Source: Betaproteobacteria bacterium TMED22
Lineage (GTDB): Bacteria; Pseudomonadota; Gammaproteobacteria; Burkholderiales; Eutrophovitaceae
Direction of reading: 5' to 3'
Length of the DNA: 44,059 nucleotides
Assembly (NCBI GenBank): GCA_002167745.1
Contig: NHCB01000010.1
Location: 145,869 to 189,927 of the forward strand
Below, one piece after another: positions 1-6,818 of the stretch. Each line of letters opens with the position of its first letter. Position 1 is the stretch's first letter. The translations under genes and the position numbers were made by a program. The notes below the pieces were generated by a model that worked only from the letters and a program-made list of their open reading frames with translations, was not told the DNA's origin and did no database searches.

Positions 1-339
1 AGGGTCTTCGTAAGGATTATCGCTAAGCATAGCTTGACCTGTTTGAAAAACATGTCCTGCAATTCCACTGTCGTTAAGAATTCTGATTTCTCTAGTCAAA
101 TTACCTTGAGCAACAAATGAAAATAACTCATTAGTTTCGTTATCGTTCAAAAATAACGTACCACGATCGCAATCAAGCTCATACGAGGTCATACTCACAA
201 GCTCTTTCCAAACGTCCTGAATGTTTGCTAAAGAAGCACACCTGCGGGTAACATCCAACAGAACCTGAGAACGCTTTAGTCGCTCATCTTTTGTTCCCTT
301 TCTTTTCTTTTTTGCAGGAACCACCTCTTCACCACTCAT
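1..339 (-). CDS. GAF-domain protein, N-terminal part (cut by window edge)
   Basis: This reading frame stays open to the left edge of the window, so only the first 113 residues are visible. It begins MSGEEVVPAKKKRKG, a basic linker. From about residue 30 it reads like a GAF domain: a helix with VLLDVTRRCASLANI, then DCDRGTLFLND, a strand ending FVAQGN, and the segment GIAGHVFQTGQ, typical of GAF domains at the head of adenylate/guanylate cyclases, GGDEF or phosphatase proteins. The output domain lies outside the window. The start ATG overlaps the stop of the upstream coiled-coil gene in an ATGA, with GGAG about 8 bases before it, so the two are probably translated together. The GAF assignment is by pattern; the ligand and output are unknown. 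Confidence 0.75.
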   Translation of the reverse strand, partial: MSGEEVVPAKKKRKGTKDERLKRSQVLLDVTRRCASLANIQDVWKELVSMTSYELDCDRGTLFLNDNETNELFSFVAQGNLTREIRILNDSGIAGHVFQTGQAMLSDNPYEDP

Positions 340-782
340 GGCTTCATCTCCAATTGATCTCTTAATTTCTGAATCTGTTCTTGCAAACTTCGCCTCTCCT
401 TTCCAAACTCTTGCTCGATACGATCGATTAACTGAATATTTGCCTGTTTCTGAAGCTCCAATTCATCCCGAAGAGTCGATGCAGTTTCCCGAAGTTGTCG
501 ATTCTCATTCTCCATGGTCATTTGTGTCTGTTGCAATAATTCATCCGCCTCGTACTTGGCTTCCTCCAACGCATCTCTCACCGCCTGCATCGCAGTCTTT
601 AACTGTTGTATTTCATCTGCAGACTTTGCTCGCTCTTTTTGAACTTCGCGTTCAATATTTGCAGCACTTTTTTCAAGCTCATCCCTTAGGGAATGAACCG
701 TTTGTTGCAACTGTCTTAATTCAAGTTGGGACATGTTTTGAATTGGGAGCGAACCAACTACCCGTAACGCCTCGTTAACCAC
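336..782 (-). CDS. coiled-coil protein upstream of the GAF gene
   Basis: The 148-residue product is almost entirely a charged heptad-rich helix (repeats of the type LRDELE, IQQLKTAM, LEEAKYEADELL), so a long coiled coil from about residue 17 to the end. There is no signal peptide, membrane segment or catalytic motif, and no function can be assigned. The longest frame starts with GTG inside the preceding MaoC gene (25-base overlap). An ATG at 732-734 would start the protein at MSQLELRQ just after the MaoC stop. Neither has a good ribosome binding site, so the start is uncertain. The stop overlaps the ATG of the GAF gene by four bases, which suggests the coil partners with the GAF protein as a scaffold or dimerisation subunit. 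That is inference. Confidence 0.7.
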   Translation of the reverse strand: MVNEALRVVGSLPIQNMSQLELRQLQQTVHSLRDELEKSAANIEREVQKERAKSADEIQQLKTAMQAVRDALEEAKYEADELLQQTQMTMENENRQLRETASTLRDELELQKQANIQLIDRIEQEFGKERRSLQEQIQKLRDQLEMKP

Positions 783-1219
783 TCAGCAACTAATACCGGC
801 TTTGTCTCATTTTGGACCTCAACTGTAACTTCCCATTCCAACTGAACGCCATCATCAATCGAAACGACCTGCTTAAGATTAAATCGAGCTCTAACCATCG
901 ATCCGCTTTTCACGGGGGCAGTGAAACGTACACGATTCAGTCCGTAGTTAATACCCATTTTAGATGAGCCAAGATCAACAGAATCATTTAGCAATTTTGA
1001 TAAGAGTGACAGCGTTAAAAAACCATGGGCAATGGTGGACTTGAATGGCGTATCCCGAGATGCTCTGTCTGCATCCACATGAATCCATTGATGGTCGCCC
1101 GTGGATTGCGCAAATAAATCAATCATCTCCTGGGTGACACAGACCCAATCACTGAGAGCAACGTAATCGCCCACATGATTTCTCAAATCAGCAGGCTTAG
1201 AAACAGTTAACTTTTTCAT
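758..1219 (-). CDS. MaoC-family (R)-enoyl-CoA hydratase/dehydratase
   Basis: This 153-residue single hot-dog domain protein has the hydratase-2 motif. Residues about 35-53 read FAQSTGDHQWIHVDADRAS, with the catalytic Asp/His pair, followed by IAHGFLTLSLL and the NYGLNRVRFTAPVKSGS strand typical of the NodN/MaoC branch. Members hydrate trans-2-enoyl-CoA to (R)-3-hydroxyacyl-CoA or act on related thioesters in the cytoplasm. The start ATG has AAGGA at a suitable distance and lies two bases after the stop of the HpcH/HpaI aldolase gene, so the pair is an operon. The aldolase partner suggests a retro-aldol/hydration route on a branched or hydroxylated acid. The exact substrate cannot be read from the sequence. 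Confidence 0.88.
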   Translation of the reverse strand: MKKLTVSKPADLRNHVGDYVALSDWVCVTQEMIDLFAQSTGDHQWIHVDADRASRDTPFKSTIAHGFLTLSLLSKLLNDSVDLGSSKMGINYGLNRVRFTAPVKSGSMVRARFNLKQVVSIDDGVQLEWEVTVEVQNETKPVLVAEWLTRRYG

Positions 1220-1221
1220 TC

Positions 1222-1986
1222 TTAATCCTTAAATGATCGAACTATTGCGTCCATACCTCGAGACAAAAGAAACCCATCACCCACGACAGCCACAAAAGTC
1301 GCTCCCTCACTAAGCCACTTTTTTGCCTCTGTCTCATCGAAAGCTAATATTCCGGCTGCACAGCCGCATTTCACGGTACGTCCTATAACGTCACCCATAG
1401 CGGATTGTGGGGTGGGATCTGCATTTTTTCCAAGATAGCCTAAGTCAGCAGCCAGATCTGCTGGACCAACAAAAAGACAATCGATACCGTCTACAGCAGC
1501 AATTTCTTCCAAATTATCTTTACCCATCCGAGTTTCAATTTGAGCGATCAAACAGATATGATCATCGGCCTTATCGAAATAATCCTTAATTCGACCAAAA
1601 CGATTTGAACGAGAATTTCCTGAAACCCCTCGTATTCCGCTTGGAGGGTAGCGAACCGCCGCAACGGCAGCCTCTGCTTCTTCTCGATTCTGAATATTTG
1701 GCACCATAATAGTTTGCACACCCATATCCAATAGTCGCTTAAGCATTACAGCATCGTTCCAAGGCGCTCTAACTGCTATCGAAACAGGGTATGCCGATGC
1801 TGCATGAACGAGTGATAGAACCTGAGCAACATCATTAGGCGTATGTTCCATATCAATCAGAACCCAGTCAAATCCACTGGACGCACATATCTCTGCGGCC
1901 AAAGGACTCCCGGTCATTAACCAACAACCAATTTGCGCTTGACCCTCTTGCAGCTCAATTTTTAGTTTATTCTGTATAAATTGCAT
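1222..1986 (-). CDS. HpcH/HpaI-family class II aldolase
   Basis: The 254-residue protein matches the HpcH/HpaI aldolase/citrate-lyase TIM barrel at its usual length. It has GSPLAAEICASSGFDWVLID at the N-terminus followed by MEHTPND, the arginine and glycine-rich MGVQTIMVPNIQ strand, the metal-binding glutamate in LIAQIETR, and the aspartate in FVGPADLAADLG. Known members (HpaI, GarL, 2-keto-3-deoxy-sugar-acid aldolases) cleave 4-hydroxy-2-oxo acids to pyruvate or oxaloacetate plus an aldehyde using a divalent metal. The gene heads the leftward operon with the MaoC hydratase and diverges from the DapA-like gene across 93 bases that must hold both promoters. Two aldolase-type genes back to back suggest sugar-acid or aromatic-derived keto-acid catabolism. 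The substrate is not determined. Confidence 0.88.
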   Translation of the reverse strand: MQFIQNKLKIELQEGQAQIGCWLMTGSPLAAEICASSGFDWVLIDMEHTPNDVAQVLSLVHAASAYPVSIAVRAPWNDAVMLKRLLDMGVQTIMVPNIQNREEAEAAVAAVRYPPSGIRGVSGNSRSNRFGRIKDYFDKADDHICLIAQIETRMGKDNLEEIAAVDGIDCLFVGPADLAADLGYLGKNADPTPQSAMGDVIGRTVKCGCAAGILAFDETEAKKWLSEGATFVAVVGDGFLLSRGMDAIVRSFKD

Positions 1987-2079
1987 ATTGTTTTCTCTAC
2001 ACGATAGTTTTTAATGAGAATTGCAGGTTTTTCTTTATATTTAAGTTACTGCCCAAATCATAACCTCTATTAGGAAATC

Positions 2080-2991
2080 ATGAATATGAAATTCAGTGGC
2101 GTGATACCCATCTTAGTTACTCCATTCAATGAAGACGAGTCCATTGACGCAGATTCAATTGGGAAAATGATCCGGCTAATGCAGGACATAGGAGTACAAG
2201 GAGTCACAATTCTTGGGGTACTCGGTGAAGCAAACCGGCTTAGTGATGCTGAACGGGAATTGGTTATATCTGCGGCGATTCAAGCAGCAGGACAGTTACC
2301 GGTGATTGTTGGTACAAGCGCGTCGGGAACACGCGCCGTGATCAACCATAATAAAATCGCAAAAAACTTAGGAGCAAGTGCCGTTATGGTTACCCCTCAA
2401 GCGGAGGCGGTACCGTCGGATGAAAAAGTGTTCAATCATTTCCGATCGATACTCAGTGAAACTGATTTACCGGTAGTGCTTCAGGACCACCCTGCGTCGA
2501 CTGGCGTGCATATGCCCACCAATTTAATTTTCAAGATGCTCGATGAATTAAACGGGTTTTGCGGGGTGAAATTAGAGGCAGTACCCACTGCGCCAAAACT
2601 TCGTTCACTTAAAACTCGTTATGGCGAGAAACTAAGCGTCATGACTGGACTTGGAGCACTATACGGCGCCTTCGACTTGGAAGCCGGCTCGGATGGATTC
2701 AATACAGGATTTGCATTCCCAGAAGCGCTTATTGCGCTCACAAAGATGGCAAAAAAAAATGACTGGGGTTCTATTCAAGATCTATATCGCCGTTTCTTGC
2801 CTTTAATTGTTTACGAGCAACACCCAGGCGTAGCAATTCGAAAGGAGCTATTGAAGATACGTGGCGCAATACGCACCGCTAGAGTGAGGTCTCCAGGAGC
2901 ACAAGGGAATGCGTCGATTCAGGACACACTAGACAAACTATTACAGGACGCAGTACCGAAGCAAGATCTAACCAGGCCAATCAAAATATAG
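2080..2991 (+). CDS. DapA-like (DHDPS/NAL superfamily) aldolase or lyase, non-canonical
   Basis: The 303-residue protein has the DHDPS/N-acetylneuraminate lyase barrel: GVIPILVTPFNEDESID at the start, IVGTSASGTRAVINHNK, and the Schiff-base lysine at about residue 164 in FCGVKLEAVP. Two hallmarks of true dihydrodipicolinate synthase are changed. The GTTGE loop is GVLGE (46-50), so both threonines are lost, and the tyrosine of the YNVP motif is glutamine in LQDHP (133-137). It is therefore probably not the lysine-biosynthesis enzyme but a catabolic aldolase or dehydratase on a 2-keto acid. AGGA precedes the ATG by a few bases. It is transcribed away from the HpcH/HpaI operon, consistent with a shared pathway. 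Superfamily assignment is firm; the reaction is unknown. Confidence 0.85.
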   Translation: MNMKFSGVIPILVTPFNEDESIDADSIGKMIRLMQDIGVQGVTILGVLGEANRLSDAERELVISAAIQAAGQLPVIVGTSASGTRAVINHNKIAKNLGASAVMVTPQAEAVPSDEKVFNHFRSILSETDLPVVLQDHPASTGVHMPTNLIFKMLDELNGFCGVKLEAVPTAPKLRSLKTRYGEKLSVMTGLGALYGAFDLEAGSDGFNTGFAFPEALIALTKMAKKNDWGSIQDLYRRFLPLIVYEQHPGVAIRKELLKIRGAIRTARVRSPGAQGNASIQDTLDKLLQDAVPKQDLTRPIKI

Positions 2992-3062
2992 CTTCAGTTA
3001 AAGCAGCATATAAATTTACTTTTTGAGTTGATTACCCAACTGTGCGCCGTCATCCAGTCATC

Positions 3063-3082
3063 GCTAACGCACATGAGTTAGC
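3063..3082 (+). terminator. weak hairpin after the DapA-like gene
   Basis: GCTAAC and GTTAGC form a perfect 6-bp stem around an 8-base loop, followed by TATTTATT. It lies 71 bases after the DapA-like stop and directly abuts the stop of the convergent LprI-like gene. The stem is short and the T-run broken, so it is only a possible terminator. Confidence 0.3.
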
Positions 3083-3085
3083 TAT

Positions 3086-3406
3086 TTATTGGTCCCTAAG
3101 ACCGTCCATATTTTCAATTTCAGCGCTTCGTTCAGACATTGCATCGACAATACATGTCACGTTATTGCATTGACTCAAAACATTGTTGTACCAATCCGTT
3201 TGGGACTGTTGTAGCACTTCAATATCCGCACCCCGACGCATTGCAAGATTATAAGACAATGCCATATCGCTTTGCGCCACGGAAGCACGACTGCTCGTAC
3301 AAATCAAACGCTCTACACCGCCAGCTGGGTTACTACAGTTAATGGCGCCATGAGCAACCCCACCAAATGAGATTAAACTTAATAAAACAAGACTAAGAAC
3401 TTTCAT
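3086..3406 (-). CDS. small secreted LprI/DUF1311-like protein
   Basis: I place the start at the ATG ending at 3406, because GGAGGT lies seven bases before it; longer in-frame starts would run into the preceding ComB-like gene. The resulting 106 residues begin with a clean signal peptide (MKVLSLVLLSLISFGGVAHG, cleavage before AINC). The mature part has four cysteines and the DUF1311/LprI N-terminal pattern: INCSNP, VERLICTS, a helix with LSYNLAMRR, then QSQTDWYNNV and CNNVTC. It is a periplasmic protein likely held by disulfides. LprI of Mycobacterium inhibits lysozyme, but most DUF1311 proteins have no known role, so I claim only the family. It lies 44 bases after ComB and may be transcribed separately. 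Confidence 0.75.
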   Translation of the reverse strand: MKVLSLVLLSLISFGGVAHGAINCSNPAGGVERLICTSSRASVAQSDMALSYNLAMRRGADIEVLQQSQTDWYNNVLSQCNNVTCIVDAMSERSAEIENMDGLRDQ

Positions 3407-3450
3407 TACCACCTCCATACTAACGCTACAAAAAGGTTTGGTGTCATACA

Positions 3451-4203
3451 TCACAAGGGCCTAACTACCTCACCTATTACCTGTGGAATCATACGATGCG
3501 TACTGAGATTCGCCGAAAACCGAACTTCGTCCTGCATCCCCCGTCCGATCATCATCTGACCAACCCGAGATCTGAGTAAAATTTCAGCAGAAGGTTCCGA
3601 ATTAAAGACTAACTGAGCCGTCTCTGCTGCATCAGAAAATGTACCCTTATCAGCATTTCCCATCCGCGCCTTGATTAAGTCAACAAAATAACCTGCGCCA
3701 CAAGTATCCTCTAAATTTGGACTTCCCATCGAACCCGAGCACACAATCAAAATAGTCTTGTCGGCATAAGTTGATAAAACATGATCCACGATCGATTCAG
3801 CGTTAATCATAGCTCCAACAAAGACTTTGTCAGCCCCCAACGCTTGCCTAAGCGCCACGGTCCCGTTTGTCGTCGAGTACACCAAAGTCTTATCCTTCAG
3901 ATTTTCCTGAACAAGTCGCACAGGCGCCGGATGACAGAACCCAGGAAGGGTATCGCCATAAAGCTCTCCTGCCAAAACAGTTGACCTTGCATCATAGGTC
4001 TTCGCAACGCCGCGGGCTGAATCCTCACTGAGCACAGGAACAACTTCCTTAGCTCCTGAATGCAATGCATGAATTATCGTCGTAGTTGCAAACAGCACAT
4101 CAAGAACAATCGCAACCTTTCCCTCAAGTCGCTCATGGTTAAGGTCTTCCCTTTTAAATAAAACGTGCACTTTATGCTTAAAGTGATTGACTTCCTGAAC
4201 CAT
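3451..4203 (-). CDS. ComB-like (2-phosphosulfolactate phosphatase family) protein
   Basis: The 250-residue protein follows the ComB family: IVLDVLFATTTIIHALHSGA (about 32-51), LAGELYGDTLPGFCHPAP, YSTTNGTVALR, and VCSGSMGSPNLEDTCGAGYFVD. ComB removes phosphate from (R)-2-phospho-3-sulfolactate with Mg2+ in coenzyme M synthesis. In bacteria outside that pathway its role is often unknown. The usual GNSP motif is replaced by the CHPAP stretch, so the substrate may differ. Its ATG overlaps the stop of the upstream MaoC gene by one base (TAATG), a strong sign that it belongs to the acyl-CoA operon. This placement hints at a phosphorylated or sulfonated acid entering a CoA pathway, which is inference. 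Confidence 0.75.
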   Translation of the reverse strand: MVQEVNHFKHKVHVLFKREDLNHERLEGKVAIVLDVLFATTTIIHALHSGAKEVVPVLSEDSARGVAKTYDARSTVLAGELYGDTLPGFCHPAPVRLVQENLKDKTLVYSTTNGTVALRQALGADKVFVGAMINAESIVDHVLSTYADKTILIVCSGSMGSPNLEDTCGAGYFVDLIKARMGNADKGTFSDAAETAQLVFNSEPSAEILLRSRVGQMMIGRGMQDEVRFSANLSTHRMIPQVIGEVVRPL

Positions 4204-4703
4204 TAAGTCGCCCTTCGTAAAAAGAAATTGATACCCGCCATGGACATTACTAAATCACCGCTCTGATTTTCGGTCTCCCAAAATGTTTTAACGATTCCTC
4301 GATCAGGTTTTGACGCGGACGCCCTGGTCTCTGTAACAGTTCGAAATGCTGTTAACACATCATCGGGGTACACCGGGAGAAGCCACTTAACTTCCTCGAT
4401 ACCTGGTGATCCTAAGCTCGTTGAATTTAATAAATATGAGTCACACATCAGTCGCATCACCATGGAACAAGTATGCCAGCCACTGGCAATAATTCCCCCA
4501 TAAATAGAATTCTTCGCCGCTTCCTCATCTATATGAAAAGGCTGTGGATCATATCTTTCCGCAAACTCGAAGACCTCTTGCCGATCGACTGTTACCTGCC
4601 CGATACACTCTCGAACACCAGGAGAAAAATCTTCCCAATACATTTTTTTTCCATCATTCATAGTCGAACTCGATCTCTTCATTATCGTCATGTTTTGTAC
4701 CAA
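4203..4703 (-). CDS. MaoC-family enoyl-CoA hydratase (second copy)
   Basis: This hot-dog protein of up to 166 residues has the hydratase-2 motif FAERYDPQPFHIDEEAA, followed by GGIIASGWHTCSMVMRLM and VKWLLPVYPDDVL, as in MaoC-like dehydratases. It should hydrate enoyl-CoA to 3-hydroxyacyl-CoA, supplying the step between the acyl-CoA dehydrogenases and the 3-hydroxyacyl-CoA dehydrogenase of the same operon. The longest frame overlaps the preceding gene by 16 bases. Internal ATGs ending at 4682 and 4661 are possible, the latter giving MNDGKKMYWEDF, where homologues tend to start. None has a clear ribosome binding site. Downstream, its stop overlaps the ComB-like start by one base. It is not closely alike to the MaoC at 758-1219, so it is not a recent duplicate. 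Confidence 0.87.
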   Translation of the reverse strand: MVQNMTIMKRSSSTMNDGKKMYWEDFSPGVRECIGQVTVDRQEVFEFAERYDPQPFHIDEEAAKNSIYGGIIASGWHTCSMVMRLMCDSYLLNSTSLGSPGIEEVKWLLPVYPDDVLTAFRTVTETRASASKPDRGIVKTFWETENQSGDLVMSMAGINFFLRRAT

Positions 4704-5536
4704 CCTCGCCCAGAACGTTTTCCGTTATAGCCTGCACCTACCATTTGTTTCATTATTGGTCTGGGTTTGAAACGATCACCGTAAGCCGCACATAAAATCT
4801 CCTGTACCTGCAGCGAAAGACTAATCTGCGTCGCGTCCATTAGCTGAAAAGGACCGATTGGATGTCCAAGACCCAAACGACAAGCGACATCAATGTCTTC
4901 CGGTGTAGCGACACCTTCCTCAACCAGTCGCGTGGCTTCAATCATCATCGCATGGAGCAAACGATTAACTGCAAACCCAACAACATCTTTAACTTCGATT
5001 GGAGTTTTGCCAATATCCCGACACTCACTCATAACCTCCTCGATAATAGAGCCATCCGTGTCTAAACCAGGGATGACCTCTACTAAACGCATTTTAGATA
5101 CCGGCGAGAAGAAATGAGTACCGATAAATCTAGCGCGACGAACCTCAGATACTTGTGACGCAAGAGTGGTAATTGAAATGCTCGAGGTATTACTCGCTAT
5201 GATGCACTCATCCGAAACAATGCGATCCAGTTCCTTGAAAACGTTCGACTTGACCCTCTCATCCTCGTACACCGCCTCAACTACTAAATCACAATCTGAG
5301 TAATCTTTTAGAGTGGTACAAAGCTGAATACGAGGTAGTACGACCTGTATGGCATCGGCAGCATAAAGCTCTCGATCAATACCTTTCTGTAATACGCGCT
5401 CCAGTCGGTTTACCGATTCATCGAGTAATTTTGGATCGGAATCATTTAATTTGACGCGCCTACCCGCTAGAGCAAAGACGAGTGCGATCTCAGAGCCCAT
5501 CAAGCCGGCGCCGACGACGCCTATATGTTTAAACAT
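4688..5536 (-). CDS. 3-hydroxyacyl-CoA dehydrogenase, NAD-binding type
   Basis: The 282-residue protein has the N-terminal Rossmann motif IGVVGAGLMGSEIALVFALAG (residues 5-25), an acidic end to the second strand (LNDSDPK), and the catalytic region IGTHFFSPVSKMRLVEVIPG with the active-site His. It then has KDVVGFAVNRLLHAMMIEA and the C-terminal LGLGHPIGPFQLMD typical of the Hbd/PaaH/MmgB type. It oxidises 3-hydroxyacyl-CoA to 3-ketoacyl-CoA with NAD+ in the cytoplasm. AGGAGGG lies nine bases before the ATG. It sits 37 bases downstream of an acyl-CoA dehydrogenase gene and overlaps the MaoC gene, giving a dehydrogenase-hydratase-dehydrogenase set. No thiolase is visible in the window, so the last beta-oxidation step must come from elsewhere. 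Confidence 0.93.
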   Translation of the reverse strand: MFKHIGVVGAGLMGSEIALVFALAGRRVKLNDSDPKLLDESVNRLERVLQKGIDRELYAADAIQVVLPRIQLCTTLKDYSDCDLVVEAVYEDERVKSNVFKELDRIVSDECIIASNTSSISITTLASQVSEVRRARFIGTHFFSPVSKMRLVEVIPGLDTDGSIIEEVMSECRDIGKTPIEVKDVVGFAVNRLLHAMMIEATRLVEEGVATPEDIDVACRLGLGHPIGPFQLMDATQISLSLQVQEILCAAYGDRFKPRPIMKQMVGAGYNGKRSGRGWYKT

Positions 5537-5573
5537 GAGTTATAACCCTCCTAAGAAAATCTAGAGTAAGTTT

Positions 5574-6761
5574 TTAAATTTGTTTCCAACGTTTTTTCGG
5601 AGAGACGAAGACGGAACTATCAACGGCCTGCTCATCTGCATTCACAAAGCGTCGCCTTTGGAATCGCTCGCCTCCAAACATTAACTCTATCGATAATAAT
5701 CGTCGAACGAAATCTGCCAAGGGTAATTCCTGGGTCATACCCATACCACCATGAAGCTGGATAGCCTCTTGAGCAACCAGTCGACCAGCTCGATTAGTGA
5801 GCGCCTTTGCTGCCGATACTGCTCGAACACGCTCACGTGAATCCTCACTCCAAGCTTGGCCGGCTGCATGCATCACCAACGACCGAACTTCCTCGATGTT
5901 AATAAACATATCCACCGCACGATGTTGGAGCACCTGGAACTGTGACAAGGCTGATCCAAATTGTTTTCTTGTTCGAAGGTAATCCATCGTCATTTCGTGA
6001 ATCACTTCCATAATGCCCAGCGCCTCTGAACATACGGCAGCGGTGGCTCGATCATTGACACAATCGATAAACGATTGTGCCTGATCAATCGTCCCCAGTA
6101 CTGATTCAGGCCCGACTTCAAGGTCATTCAGTTGAATATCCAAAACTCGACTGCCATCAAGCAATGGATACGCTTTGCCGCTAATACGTTCATCTAAAGA
6201 CTCGACAATAAATAAAGTTACACCAACTTTCTCACCATCTTCTCTTGTCTTTGCTGAAATAATGAATCGATCTGCCGTTGCACCTCCGAGTACCAATTTT
6301 TTCTGTCCTCTAAGCACCCAATTGTTACCCTTCTGTGTTGCAGTCGTTTCAAGAGCCGCACCTCCTTCGTCATTCAACTGTTCAGCATGAGCGAAGGCTA
6401 GCTTGCCCTCCCCTGCAACCAATTCAGGAACAAGTACTTTCTTCTGAAACTCCGAACCACAGAGGTCAACCAACCCACCCGCCAAGATAACCGATGATAA
6501 ATATGGCTCAAGCACCAAATGCTTGCCTAAATGCTGCATGATAATCATAGCTTCAATGCCAGCACCGCCGAGGCCCCCACTCTCTTCAGAAAGCGGCACA
6601 CCAAGGGCACCTAACTCAGCAAGACCAGCCCAAACCTGCTCTGAATGACCTTCCTTTGATTCAATTATTTTTCGTCTCGTCGCTATGGAAAAGTTTTTTT
6701 CTAACAACCGGTCTAGACCGTCTTTGAACATTGCCTGTTCGTCTGTGAATGCGAACCTCAT
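5574..6761 (-). CDS. acyl-CoA dehydrogenase
   Basis: The 395-residue product is a full-length FAD-dependent acyl-CoA dehydrogenase. It starts MRFAFTDEQAMFKDGL and shows LAELGALGVPLSEESGGLG in the N-terminal helical domain, the central beta domain with NWVLRGQKKLVLGGATADRFI, and the C-terminal helices with TRKQFGSALSQFQVLQHRAVDM and AIQLHGGMGMTQELPLADFVRR. It is the shorter, more divergent partner type often found beside a canonical ACAD, as in steroid or branched-acid catabolism where two ACADs form a heterotetramer. GAGGTAGG precedes the ATG. It lies 57 bases after the other ACAD gene. Pairing as a heteromer is inference from adjacency. Confidence 0.92.
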   Translation of the reverse strand: MRFAFTDEQAMFKDGLDRLLEKNFSIATRRKIIESKEGHSEQVWAGLAELGALGVPLSEESGGLGGAGIEAMIIMQHLGKHLVLEPYLSSVILAGGLVDLCGSEFQKKVLVPELVAGEGKLAFAHAEQLNDEGGAALETTATQKGNNWVLRGQKKLVLGGATADRFIISAKTREDGEKVGVTLFIVESLDERISGKAYPLLDGSRVLDIQLNDLEVGPESVLGTIDQAQSFIDCVNDRATAAVCSEALGIMEVIHEMTMDYLRTRKQFGSALSQFQVLQHRAVDMFINIEEVRSLVMHAAGQAWSEDSRERVRAVSAAKALTNRAGRLVAQEAIQLHGGMGMTQELPLADFVRRLLSIELMFGGERFQRRRFVNADEQAVDSSVFVSPKKRWKQI

Positions 6762-6818
6762 GTGCCTACCTCAAATTAATAATGGTTGAACAGAATACGC
6801 AAAAAATCTGATCGAGGC

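Noticed and set aside
338-778. A 146-codon plus-strand frame opposite the coiled-coil gene
   Set aside because: It lacks any family pattern, and its composition (many Ser, His, Pro) is that of the antisense of a Glu/Lys/Gln-rich helix; the coiled coil is the better reading.
2080-2991. Naming the DapA-like gene dapA
   Set aside because: Two active-site regions of true dihydrodipicolinate synthase are changed and the context is catabolic, so only the superfamily is stated.
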